A stretch of DNA of 18,940 bases from SAR202 cluster bacterium Io17-Chloro-G7 (GTDB lineage Bacteria; Chloroflexota; Dehalococcoidia; UBA3495). The stretch is from contig MUCU01000020.1 of assembly GCA_002817055.1 (NCBI GenBank), positions 1 through 18,940 on the forward strand, given 5' to 3'. The notes beneath the pieces are model-generated. The model was given only the letters and a program-made list of their open reading frames with translations. It was not told the origin of the DNA and made no database searches. The position numbers were made by a program, and so were the translations under genes. Numbering within the stretch: position 1 is the first letter of the stretch; each line of letters opens with the position of its first letter. Positions 1-9,000 of the stretch are shown piece after piece.

Positions 1-98
1 CAAACGGGGTATCCAAGGTAAACGGCATAAAGCCGGATGGGTCGAGGACTACCTCCTAAAGGTGCTCCTTAGTTAAGACGCGATTGCCCTGGGACTAT

Positions 99-124
99 GG
101 CCGCTCCAAATGGCTGGAACGGCC
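99..124. terminator. Hairpin, possible end of an upstream transcript
   Basis: Arms at 99-108 and 115-124 pair at 9 of 10 positions around a 6-nt loop, with one C/A mismatch at 104/119. No T-run follows, so a rho-independent terminator is only a guess. The DNA before it (1-98) has two short open frames running in from the left edge, ending at 57 and 76. Either could be the tail of a gene outside the window, but nothing recognisable is left to judge. Confidence 0.25.
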
Positions 125-130
125 CTGCCG

Positions 131-139
131 TGTTAGAAT
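131..139 (+). promoter_or_regulatory. Extended -10 promoter candidate for the flavin oxidoreductase
   Basis: TGT-TAGAAT carries the TGn extension and matches TATAAT at 5 of 6 positions. No convincing -35 lies 17 bp upstream, as expected for extended -10 promoters. Predicted transcription start is about 146, giving a leader of about 60 nt before the ATG at 206. Confidence 0.35.
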
Positions 140-205
140 ATCCCCATCGTCTCCCGGATACTCACTGCCCCAATTTTATTGCCCAAATTAGAAATGGAGT
201 TTGAG

Positions 206-1369
206 ATGTCAACGCCTAATCGAATGAAATTTGGCGTCTTTATGGCGCCGTTCCACCGCCCGGGCGAAAACCCTACCCTGGCTTTGGAACGAGACCTGGA
301 ATTGATCCAGTGGTTGGACACATTGGGCTTTGACCAAGCCTACATCGGCGAGCACCATAGCGCAGGCTGGGAAACCATCGCCTCGCCCGAAGTGTTTATG
401 GGGATTGCCGCCGAGCGCACCCGCAATATCATGTTGGGGTCTGGAGTGATCAGCCTCCCCTACCACCATCCTTACATGGTTGCCAACCGGATGGTGCTGC
501 TAGACCACCTGACAAGAGGCCGGGTTATCTTGGGCGTGGGACCCGGAGCATTGGCTTCCGATGCTTTGATGTTGGGTATCAAGCCGGAACGTCAGCGGGA
601 AATGATGGACGAGTCCTTGGGCATCATTATGCGCCTGTTCACCGAAACCGATCCGATAACTTATAAGAGCGATTGGTTCGAGCTGAACGAAGCGATGCTC
701 CAGTTGCGCTGTTACTCTGAACCCCACCTTCCCGTGGCCGTAGCCTCGGTGGAGTCTCCGTCAGGAGTAACTTTGGCCGGCAAGCACGGTGCTGCGGTGC
801 TTTCTCTGAGCGTTCCCAGGGACACCATCCGCAAGACCAGCCTGAAAGAACTTTGGTCAATCGCGGAAGAAACGGCAGCAGAGCACAACAAGGTAATGAA
901 ACGGGAAGATTGGGGCATAGTTATGGGATGTCACTTGGCCGAGACTCGGGAAGAGGCCGTGAAAGACATCCGTGAAGGCTCGGCCAGGATTGTAACCGAG
1001 TATTTCGACCAGACATTAGGGAATCCTGCCCCCGACGTTCCCCGCGACCAGATTGTGGACTATATGGTGGACCATAACCAATGGATTGTCGGCACGCCCG
1101 ATGATTGCATAGCCGGTATCGAGCGCTTGCAGGAACTCAGCGGCGGCTTTGGCAACTTCATGATTCGAGTAGAGGACTGGGCGCCACGGGACAAGATTCA
1201 CCGGAGCTATGAGTTGCTGGCCCGGTATGTGATGCCCCATTTCCAAGGCTCGGTTGATGGCATCTTCATGTCTCAACAATGGGCCAGCGAGCGCAGAGAA
1301 GCCCTTCAAGTCAATCGCACTGCCGGCTTGAGGCGAGCATCGGATTCCTTCTACGTAAATCGCAAGTAG
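206..1369 (+). CDS. LLM-class (bacterial luciferase-like) flavin-dependent oxidoreductase
   Basis: 387-residue TIM-barrel protein of the bacterial luciferase / limonene-monooxygenase superfamily, which uses reduced FMN or F420 to oxygenate or reduce organic substrates in the cytoplasm. Seen in the sequence: a start of the type MKFGVFMAPFHRP (residues 7-19), GEHHS (48-52), and the family core with LPYHHP, LLDHLTRGR and GVGPG. The middle of the protein has the usual post-core insert and a C-terminal helix carrying the MPHF end. The start at 206 was chosen because GGAG (196-199) lies 6 nt upstream; TTG 179 and ATG 194 are in frame but have no ribosome site. The last 25 residues are basic and poorly conserved in type. 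Substrate cannot be read from sequence. Chloroflexota of the SAR202 group carry many such paralogues, proposed to attack recalcitrant organic matter (family knowledge); that role here is inference. Confidence 0.93.
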   Translation: MSTPNRMKFGVFMAPFHRPGENPTLALERDLELIQWLDTLGFDQAYIGEHHSAGWETIASPEVFMGIAAERTRNIMLGSGVISLPYHHPYMVANRMVLLDHLTRGRVILGVGPGALASDALMLGIKPERQREMMDESLGIIMRLFTETDPITYKSDWFELNEAMLQLRCYSEPHLPVAVASVESPSGVTLAGKHGAAVLSLSVPRDTIRKTSLKELWSIAEETAAEHNKVMKREDWGIVMGCHLAETREEAVKDIREGSARIVTEYFDQTLGNPAPDVPRDQIVDYMVDHNQWIVGTPDDCIAGIERLQELSGGFGNFMIRVEDWAPRDKIHRSYELLARYVMPHFQGSVDGIFMSQQWASERREALQVNRTAGLRRASDSFYVNRK

Positions 1370-1444
1370 CGACAAGTCGAACTGGACCAGCAGGTCAATT
1401 GGTGATCCTGGCTGTACCATTGACAAAAAACACAGGTGACAAAA

Positions 1445-1485
1445 TAGGCAGGCGTCGGCGTCCTAGCGATACCGGTGCCTGTCTG
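1445..1485. terminator. Strong hairpin downstream of the oxidoreductase
   Basis: A 14-bp uninterrupted stem (1445-1458 with 1472-1485, four G-T wobbles) closes a 13-nt loop, 75 nt after the oxidoreductase stop. On the + strand it is followed by CGTTTACGG, a weak U-tract. On the - strand it is followed by ATTTTGT, a somewhat better one. It probably ends the oxidoreductase transcript; no gene is seen that would need it on the other strand. Confidence 0.42.
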
Positions 1486-1554
1486 CGTTTACGGCGACGA
1501 CAAATATTGACTTAACTTTCAGCCACAAATCGCATCTAATCCTCTCTACGTATC

Positions 1555-1661
1555 TGGTAATATAACGGTCAGTGCTATGTTACGCCAAGCGTGAGTGCCC
1601 TACCGGATAGGGGCCACACTTGGGGTGCCAAAAACCGGGCCAATAATTCGGTCCAATAATT
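1555..1661 (+). promoter_or_regulatory. pyk upstream region: extended -10 candidate, nested hairpin, 13-nt spaced direct repeats
   Basis: The 333-bp gap before pyk holds no convincing gene. TGG-TAATAT (1555-1563) is a weak extended -10 candidate without a -35. Downstream, 1585-1623 folds into two nested stems: an outer 9-bp arm pair (1585-1593 with 1615-1623, one mismatch) and an inner CCCTA/TAGGG stem (1598-1602 with 1608-1612). Then CCAATAATT occurs twice, at 1640-1648 and 1653-1661, a period of 13. The layout suggests a regulated leader, but it matches no riboswitch or operator I know. Confidence 0.3.
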
Positions 1662-1702
1662 AAGGAAATTAGGCAGGCCAGCCACTTCTAAAGGCAAGCT
1701 GT

Positions 1703-3169
1703 ATGCGCAAAACCAAGATTGTCGTAACAATAGGCCCCGCATCCCGTGAACGGGAAACCTTGGACCAGCTGATTTCCGCCGGTATGGACTGCGCGCGCCT
1801 TAATTTCTCCCACGGGAGTCTAGAGGAGCACGGCGAAGTAATTAGCTTGGTTAGGGAATTGTCCCAAGCACAAGGTCGGCCAGTTGCAATTCTTCAAGAC
1901 CTCCCAGGCATCAAGATGCGCCTCGGCGAATTGGACGGATTGGTCCAGCTCAGGCGGAATGACATGGTGACAATGGTGCCTGAGACCCATTCCAAGCATG
2001 CCTTCGTGATTCCATTTCCGCAGCCTGGGGTGATCAGGAACCTTCGGCCCGGCCACCTAATTTTCATTGCGGACGGCTCGGTCTGTTTAGAGGTTTTGGA
2101 GACCGACGGCAACGCGATCCATGCGCAGGTGCGAAATGGCGGCACTCTGTCTTCCTTCAAGGGCGTGAACCTGCCTGGTGTCGCCATCGATATGCCGGTG
2201 CTCACCGAACAAGATAAAATCGCTCTTGACTTCGGCGCCAAGCAGCAGGTCGATTGGGTCGCCATTTCTTTTGTTCGGACGGTTGAAGATATCAGGTACG
2301 CCAGAGAATACATGGGCCGCATAGGTAGTAAAGCCATGGTGATGGCGAAACTCGAGCGGGGCGAAGCTATAGAAAATATTGACGCTATTTTGCGAGAAAC
2401 CGACGGAGTTATGATAGCCCGTGGAGATCTGGGCGTTGAAATTCCCATGGAGCGCGTCCCAGTGGTTCAAAAGGAAGTGGTTAAAAAGGCCAGCGATGTC
2501 GCCCGGATCTCAGTCATTGCGACCCAAATGCTACGGTCCATGGTAATTTCGCCGACTCCCACGAGAGCCGAAGTTTCGGATATCAGCAATGCTGTGTTGG
2601 ACGGGGCTGACGCCATTATGATGTCGGAGGAAACCGCCGTTGGAGAATACCCGGTGGAAGCGGTCAATGTCGCCGTGAGGGCCATCGGCGAGGCAGAAAA
2701 AATCTACCCTTACCATAAAGTGTTGGATTCCAGAGACCGGACCCAAGCGATTGCGTCTTCGGCGGCCACGCTGGCCCGTTCCCTCCACGCCAAGCCAATT
2801 GTTGTTACCAGCACAGGCCGTGCGGCGTTTGAAGTCTCACGGTTCCGGCCCGACGCCGACATCATCGTATTTTCCCATGACACCACTATTTTGCGAAGAC
2901 TTGCTCTGGGATGGGGCTTAAATCCGGTAGGCACTCTGCCTCCGGAACGTGACGTATCCGTATTGGTAAACTCTTTGGTCCATGCGTCGCTGGATTCGCA
3001 ACTGATCAGCGAAAGAGATATTGTAACTATTGTCCACGGATTTTTACCTGGCGTATCCGGCACCACCAATACCATCCAGGTGCTTGACATTCGAGAGTTT
3101 CTAACCCGTACATCGAGGGCCAGCGAAGTCGAACCGGCGGCCCGGACTCCCACCCCTTCCAGTTCTTAA
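1703..3169 (+). CDS. pyk: Pyruvate kinase
   Basis: Catalyses phosphoenolpyruvate + ADP to pyruvate + ATP, the last step of glycolysis, in the cytosol as a homotetramer. The 488 residues match the usual bacterial length of about 470-490. Visible marks: the N-terminal KTKIVVTIGPAS stretch, RLNFSHG (32-38, substrate and K+ site), the B domain in the first third, the active-site segment MAKLERGEAI with Lys216, MIARGDLGVEIP (237-248, Mg-binding Glu/Asp region), the TQMLRSM and TRAEVSD helix, and MMSEETAVGEYP. A full C-terminal allosteric domain follows. There is no extra PEP-utilising domain of the kind fused in some Firmicutes. The last ~20 residues are a Pro/Thr/Ser-rich tail. AAGG (1691-1694) sits 8 nt before the ATG. 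A lipoprotein gene follows 77 nt downstream on the same strand and may be co-transcribed. Confidence 0.97.
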   Translation: MRKTKIVVTIGPASRERETLDQLISAGMDCARLNFSHGSLEEHGEVISLVRELSQAQGRPVAILQDLPGIKMRLGELDGLVQLRRNDMVTMVPETHSKHAFVIPFPQPGVIRNLRPGHLIFIADGSVCLEVLETDGNAIHAQVRNGGTLSSFKGVNLPGVAIDMPVLTEQDKIALDFGAKQQVDWVAISFVRTVEDIRYAREYMGRIGSKAMVMAKLERGEAIENIDAILRETDGVMIARGDLGVEIPMERVPVVQKEVVKKASDVARISVIATQMLRSMVISPTPTRAEVSDISNAVLDGADAIMMSEETAVGEYPVEAVNVAVRAIGEAEKIYPYHKVLDSRDRTQAIASSAATLARSLHAKPIVVTSTGRAAFEVSRFRPDADIIVFSHDTTILRRLALGWGLNPVGTLPPERDVSVLVNSLVHASLDSQLISERDIVTIVHGFLPGVSGTTNTIQVLDIREFLTRTSRASEVEPAARTPTPSSS

Positions 3170-3246
3170 TCTGAACGTGGCCGAGGACGATTGCGCCAAG
3201 CCGGTAGGAACTGGCAGGCAGACCAATAAGGCGATATTATGACTAA

Positions 3247-4323
3247 ATGATAGTGCTAGGGCAACCATCTCTTAAGAGAATCAATGCGACGGCTGGGTTG
3301 CTTCTGATCTTATTGGCGGCACTGGCATTGGCGGCATGTTCAACCACCGAATCCTCCCCTACCGCCATCCCCACCGCAACACCGACTCCCACGCCACCGG
3401 CTACACTGGGGCCTTTGGTCGTACGCCGGGACCTGACTTTGCCAACCCCTGACCCTACCCGGCTGGCTCAGGTTAAACAGCTTCTGTCCTCCGTGCCATC
3501 GGCTTACCATTCGGTGGTGGCTTTAGACATAGATGGTCTGAAACAGAGCCCTGTGCTTAATGACCTGCTGGACTCCGACCGGTTAGGAATACCCAGCATG
3601 ATACCTATAGACGCCTCCGGAATATTGGACCGAGTGGCAGTGGCGTCCGGTCAAGAAGGTCAAATTACCCTAATACAGGGTGCCGTCGATGTTGCCAGCC
3701 TGCTCAATATAGCAGGTAGCTTCGGATTTTCTTTGGACATTCCAGACCCCGAGGATTACCGGGGGCATATGCTCTGGGACATTAGCATCTTGGGCATAAC
3801 TCTGGCTATCGGCCAAGCTGACGATACTACCGTGGTATTTTCTTCAGGCACGCCAGCAGGTGGGTCTCCGGCGGCGACCCAGGTCAAGGAGTCTCTGGAT
3901 ACCTTTGACGGCATTGAGCCTGGTTTCTTGAGTCGGCCTAATATCCAAAAATTGCTCGATCGCTTACCTTCTGGGTTTGCAACCGCCGTCTTTTCCGGGT
4001 GCGTCCAGCTTGCGAACCTGTCCGAAGTCGATGACATTCCAGCTTGTCTCGGAGCCGGTATCAGCGCCGATATCGCCCCGGAAACTACCGCAGAAATTAC
4101 CGTACAGGGCGTAGTGACTTTTTACGCAATAGCGGCATTTCCAGATAGTGCGCAAGCGTCGACCGCTCTTGATATCGCTTTGAGCAGACTACAAGATGAA
4201 GATTCTCTGCCGTTCGATGAAGTGTCGGTAGGACAGGAGCAAGAATTAATCTGGGCGATTATCGTTGTTAGCGAAGAACAAGTGGAAGAGGCTTTAGCCG
4301 CCTTTCAACTCGTCGCACAGTGA
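3247..4323 (+). CDS. Lipoprotein of unknown function with Thr/Pro-rich linker
   Basis: 358 residues. A basic N-terminus (K10, R11) is followed by a hydrophobic stretch and a perfect lipobox L28-A-A-C31, so the mature protein should be lipid-anchored on the outer face of the cytoplasmic membrane. Residues 34-55 are a flexible Thr/Pro/Ser linker. The rest is a beta/alpha domain with no catalytic motif I recognise. It has two cysteines in the second half (CVQ and ACLG) that could form a disulfide. Its opening (VPSAYHSVVALDIDGL) resembles the start of the mature part of the lipoprotein encoded at 11082-12626 (VPDGSNVIAHANITGI), so the two may be distant paralogues, similar in style to DUF3352-type proteins. 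The start is uncertain: AAGG at 3228-3231 is better placed for the ATG at 3239, which opens a three-codon frame whose TGA overlaps the ATG used here. GTG 3253 is another possible start. Confidence 0.75.
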   Translation: MIVLGQPSLKRINATAGLLLILLAALALAACSTTESSPTAIPTATPTPTPPATLGPLVVRRDLTLPTPDPTRLAQVKQLLSSVPSAYHSVVALDIDGLKQSPVLNDLLDSDRLGIPSMIPIDASGILDRVAVASGQEGQITLIQGAVDVASLLNIAGSFGFSLDIPDPEDYRGHMLWDISILGITLAIGQADDTTVVFSSGTPAGGSPAATQVKESLDTFDGIEPGFLSRPNIQKLLDRLPSGFATAVFSGCVQLANLSEVDDIPACLGAGISADIAPETTAEITVQGVVTFYAIAAFPDSAQASTALDIALSRLQDEDSLPFDEVSVGQEQELIWAIIVVSEEQVEEALAAFQLVAQ

Positions 4324-4481
4324 CCCACAGATCGCCCGAGCGACAACTTGGTTAGACCACTTAATCATGCTCTGCCGGATGACGACCATCTTGGAGCGCT
4401 TGGCTCGGCCGGGGTGATTGATTTGCGGAAGGTCTAGTCTCGGGTCCAATTGATGAGGGTGATCTGGATAGTTGAAAATCG

Positions 4482-4497
4482 CCAGGCAGCGACCTGG
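4482..4497 (-). terminator. Weak hairpin after gltD
   Basis: A 5-bp perfect stem (CCAGG/CCTGG, 6-nt loop), read on the - strand, is followed by CGATTTTC. It lies 84 nt past the gltD stop, in the 257-bp gap between two convergent genes. The stem is short and the U-tract only four bases, so this is a tentative call. No other structure was seen in 4324-4580. Confidence 0.25.
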
Positions 4498-4580
4498 AGT
4501 TCTGAGCGCGGATAGTTGCCGATTCCGAGGATTATCGCAAACGGCTTATTGGAATTGTCGAAAAGGTGTCTCGTTGGATT

Positions 4581-6038
4581 TTAAGTAATGGCCAAAGAGT
4601 GAGGTAGGCTGGTTCGGCCCATTAGGTAATTATCCACGCCTCGGGCCATCTCCCGGCCTTCGGCAATGGCCCACACTACCAAGGATTGACCACGGGCGGC
4701 GTCGCCGCCAGCAAACACCCCAGCTATGCTGGTCATTTTCTGTTTATCCACTTGAATATTGCCGCGTCCGTCCATGACGACTCCCAGTTTAGTAAGTAGC
4801 CCTTCGTGCTCCGGGTGTAGAAATCCCATTGCCAGTAGCACCAAGTCGGTCTCCACTATAAACTCGCTTGCGGGCACTTCTTTCATTTCGGGACGTCCGT
4901 TGTTTTCCGACGGTCGCCAATCAATGCGGACAGCGTGGAGCCGTTGAACTTTGCCTTCCTCCCCAGAGAAAGACTTGGTCAATACGTTATACTCGCGTAT
5001 GCCGCCTTCTTCGTGAGCCGGTGTCGCCCGCTGTATCGATGGCCACTGGGGCCATGGATTGCCAGGCTGCCTGTCCGCCGGAGGTTCGGGCAAAAGCTCC
5101 AACTGATAGACCACCTCGGCACCCTGCCGGTGAGCGGTGCCCAAACAGTCGGCGCCCGTGTCTCCGCCACCCAGAATAACCACACGTTTCCCTTGTGCGG
5201 TTATTCTGTCGACTGGGTCGATTTCTGTTCCTGCTATTACCAGATTTTGCTGGGACAAGAACTCCATGGCCGGATAAATGCCAACCAACTCTCTACCAGG
5301 AACCGGCAGGTCTCTCGCCTCAGTGGAGCCACAAGTCAGGCATATCGCATCGAAGCCGGCCAATAAAGCGTCGACATCATAGTCGATGCCCACGTTGACA
5401 CCGGTGGAAAACTCTATGCCCTCCTCGGCCATCAACGCCACGCGGCGGCGCACGATATCCTTTTCCAGCTTGAAGTCAGGAATACCCAGCGTCAGAAGGC
5501 CTCCAATATGATCCGCCCGTTCCAATACAGTGACTGAATGGCCCGCGCGGTTAAGTTGCTGAGCGGCCGCCAACCCAGCAGGACCGGAGCCAACCACCGC
5601 TACCTTCTTTCCCGTACGGATTTCGGGAGGTTCCGGTTTAATCCAACCCTCTTCGAATCCTCGGGTGGAAATCTCCTTTTCGATGTACTCGATGGTCACC
5701 GGGTCAGCATCGATGTTGAGGACGCAGGAGGCCTCGCAAGGCGCCGGGCAAATACGACCGGTGAACTCCGGAAAGTTGTTAGTGGATTGAAGGATAGACA
5801 GTGCTTGCTGCCAGTTGCCTAAGTAAACCTGGTGATTGAACTCGGGTATCACATTGCCCAGTGGGCAGCCCATATGGCAAAAGGGAACCGCACAGTCCAT
5901 GCAACGGGAGCCTTGTTCCTTGGCCTGGTTTTCCGGCCAAGGCTCGTAGACTTCTCGGTAGTCAGTTTTTCTTTCGTTGACCGGGCGGCGTTCCGGCGGC
6001 TTGCGCCCGGAGTCCATAAATCCAGATGGTTTACCCAT
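4581..6038 (-). CDS. gltD: Glutamate synthase (NADPH) small subunit
   Basis: Beta subunit of bacterial GOGAT: it takes electrons from NADPH through FAD and Fe-S clusters to the large subunit, which makes two glutamates from glutamine and 2-oxoglutarate. 485 residues, normal length. The N-terminal Fe-S region has Cys46, 49, 54 and 58 (CMDC, PFC, MGC) and a second group at Cys97, 101 and 105 (ICPAPCEASC). The FAD dinucleotide fold is at 150-155 (GSGPAG), the NADPH fold at 290-297 (GGGDTGAD), and the C-terminal FAD motif GVFAGGDAARG is followed by the VWAIAEGREMA helix. The ATG overlaps the end of gltB by 8 nt, which points to translational coupling. GGAAG lies about 10 nt upstream, inside gltB. 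It is the last gene of the gltBD operon. Confidence 0.97.
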   Translation of the reverse strand: MGKPSGFMDSGRKPPERRPVNERKTDYREVYEPWPENQAKEQGSRCMDCAVPFCHMGCPLGNVIPEFNHQVYLGNWQQALSILQSTNNFPEFTGRICPAPCEASCVLNIDADPVTIEYIEKEISTRGFEEGWIKPEPPEIRTGKKVAVVGSGPAGLAAAQQLNRAGHSVTVLERADHIGGLLTLGIPDFKLEKDIVRRRVALMAEEGIEFSTGVNVGIDYDVDALLAGFDAICLTCGSTEARDLPVPGRELVGIYPAMEFLSQQNLVIAGTEIDPVDRITAQGKRVVILGGGDTGADCLGTAHRQGAEVVYQLELLPEPPADRQPGNPWPQWPSIQRATPAHEEGGIREYNVLTKSFSGEEGKVQRLHAVRIDWRPSENNGRPEMKEVPASEFIVETDLVLLAMGFLHPEHEGLLTKLGVVMDGRGNIQVDKQKMTSIAGVFAGGDAARGQSLVVWAIAEGREMARGVDNYLMGRTSLPHSLAIT

Positions 6039-9000
6039 GGGGCGCTACTTCCAACTCGCCAGCATACTCCATCGTGCCCCTTAGCTTCCGTTCTTCTAGC
6101 ACTCGGCGATAATCTCGGGGCATGATCTTCTTGAAACGGGCAATACAATCTGACCAATTAGCGAGCATCTTTCGGGCTGGCGCAGACCCTGTATAGTTCG
6201 AGTGGTCTTCAATCATTTTCCGTAGTATGGCTTCGTCCTCAGGTGCGGTCACCGGCTCAAGATCAGCCAATCCGGCGTTGAACCGGGCGTTAAAATCTCC
6301 GTCCTCGTCGTACACGAAGGCGATTCCACCGCTCATTCCGGCTCCAAAGTTGCGGCCTGTTTTTCCCAGAACCACCACCACGCCTCCGGTCATGTACTCG
6401 CAACCGTGGTCGCCAACGTTTTCCACTACTGCGTGGACACCGCTGTTACGAACGCAAAAACGCTCCCCAGCCACGCCATTTATGAACACTTCGCCGCCAG
6501 TCGATCCATAAAGGGCCACGTTGCCGATGATAATGTTATCTTCCGGCACGAAATCCGATTCTTTTGGCGGGAAAACCACAATGCGGCCCCCGCTCATACC
6601 CTTGCCCAAATAGTCGTTGGTATCACCTTCCAGCCGGATATCAATACCCTTAGCCAAGAAAGCTCCGAAGCTTTGCCCGGCCGAACCCTTGAAATTAATC
6701 TTGATTGTCTCCGGGGGTAACCCATCTTCCCCGTAACGTTTGGCCACTTCCCCGCTGAGCATTGCGCCCACGGTGCGGTTGGAGTTGTGAATATCCAGGT
6801 CAATTTCCACCGGGTGCTGTTGCTCCAAGGCCGGCTGGGACAATTTGATCAACTGGTGGTCCAGTGCGTGCTCCAACCCGTGGTCCTGGGGTTCGCTGCA
6901 GTATGGCTCTTCCCCACTAGTCCGGGGCGGTTGCTGATATAACAGCCGAGACAGGTCCAAGCCTTTCGCTCTCCAGTGCTCATCAGCCTTGCGAGCATCC
7001 AGCACGTCCACCCGGCCAATCATCTCGTTGACCGTGCGGAAACCCAACTCGGCCATAATCTCCCGTAGTTCTTCGGCGATGAAATTAAAGTAATTTACCA
7101 GGTATTCAGGGCGACCAGAGAACCGTTTGCGAAGTTCTGGGTCTTGGGTTGCCACACCCACCGAGCAGGTGCCTAAGTGGCACTTGCGGAGCATAATGCA
7201 ACCGTTGACAATCAATGCGCCGGTAGCGTAGCCGAATTCCTCGGCGCCCAGCAGAGCGGCAATCGCAGTGTCTCTCCCGGTTTTTAGCTGACCGTCGGCT
7301 TGTACCGCAATGCGGGTCCGGAGTCCATTGGCTACAAGCACTTGTTGGGTCTCGGCGAGGCCCAGTTCCCAGGGTAACCCGGCATACTTGATGGACGTTT
7401 CCGGCGAGTTGCCGGTTCCACCATCATGTCCGCTGATTAGCACCACATCGGCGTGACCCTTGGCTACCCCGGCAGCCACGGTCCCCACTCCAATCTCGGC
7501 AACCAACTTAACGTGTATTCGGGCTTGAGGATTTATGTTCTTCAAATCGTGAATAAGTTGGGACAAGTCCTCGATGGAGTAAATATCGTGATGCGGCGGA
7601 GGTGAGATCAACTCCACGCCGGGCGTGGTCTTGCGCACCCATCCGATGTATTCGTCAATCTTATTCCCAGAAAGCTGGCCGCCTTCTCCGGGCTTCGAGC
7701 CTTGGGCCATTTTTATCTGCAGGTCGGTGGCATTTACCAGATAGTTTGCGGTGACGCCGAAACGGCCCGAGGCAACCTGCTTTACGGCACTGCTGCGGGA
7801 ATCGCCGTTTTCGTCCAAATCGTAGCGGCGGTAATCCTCACCGCCTTCTCCGGTGTTGCTTCTGGCGTTCAACCGGTTCATGCCGATGGCCATGGTTTCG
7901 TGGGCCTCTTGGCTAATCGAACCTAAAGAAACCGCGCCGGTGGCAAACCGTTTGACTATTTCGGATGCTGGTTCAACTTCACCCAAGGGCACGGGAGTCT
8001 GGGTGGTCTTGAACTCCAGCAAGCCCCGCAATGTCGCCATGTTGGTGCTCTGGTCGTTGACCAGACTAGCGAACTCTTTATACTTTTCCCAATCCCCTGA
8101 CCGGGTGGAGTCCTGCAACTTGGCGATGACTTCAGGGTTCCACTGATGGAACTCCCCGTGGCGACGCCACTGGTAAAAGCCGCCAAATTCCAGCGGGCGC
8201 TCGCTGGGCGACTGTTGCCCAAACGCCCCATTGTGCCGCTCCAGCACCTCCGCTTCTACGTCCTCCAATCCGATACCTTGGATCCGGGAAGGCGTCCAAG
8301 TGAAGTATCGGTCAATCAACTCTTGGCCCAAGCCCACGGCCTCGAATATTTGGGCGCCCCGATAGCTCTGCACAGTCGATATGCCCATCTTGGACATAAC
8401 TTTGAGCACGCCTTTTTCGTTGGCTTTGATGAAGTTCTTCTCGGCGTAATCCGGGCTGGTCCCGTTTAATTCGCCAGCCACCGATAGGTGCCGGGACGTA
8501 GCCAATGCCAGGTAGGGGTGAACTGCCCCAGCTCCGTAACCAATTAGCAGAGCAAAATGATGTACTTCCCTGGGCTCTCCCGAATCGACCACCAGCCCGA
8601 CCTTGGTGCGTGTCCCTTCACGGATCAAATGGTGATGGACGGCCGACGTGGCTAGCAAGCAGGGAATTGGCGCATTATGATCGTCAACGCCCCGGTCGGA
8701 GAGGATGATTATGCAATTACCTTCGTTGATGGCCTCCGTCGCCTGGACACACAAGCGGTCCACAGCGGTCTTGATTGCCCCTGAGCCAGCCTTAGCGTCA
8801 AACAATGTGGAGAGGGTGACCGATTTTATGTCACCCGTGTTTAACTCGCTTATTTTGGCGAACGCTTCCCCATCGATAATGGGGGATTTTAGCTTCAACT
8901 GACGGCAGTGATCCGCAGTTTCCTCGAAGAGATTCTGTTCGCAACCTATAAATGCCTCAAGTGAAGTCACCAAATCTTCCCTGATGGCATCCAAAGGCGG

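Noticed and set aside
1..76. Possible 3' end of a gene entering from the left (frames ending at 57 and 76)
   Set aside because: Two competing frames and fewer than 25 codons each; no family similarity can be judged.
179..205. Longer N-terminus of the flavin oxidoreductase from TTG 179
   Set aside because: No ribosome site before TTG 179 or ATG 194, whereas GGAG is well placed for ATG 206.
1279..1515. 78-codon + strand frame across the end of the oxidoreductase
   Set aside because: Overlaps a firm gene in another frame and runs through the terminator hairpin; no ribosome site.
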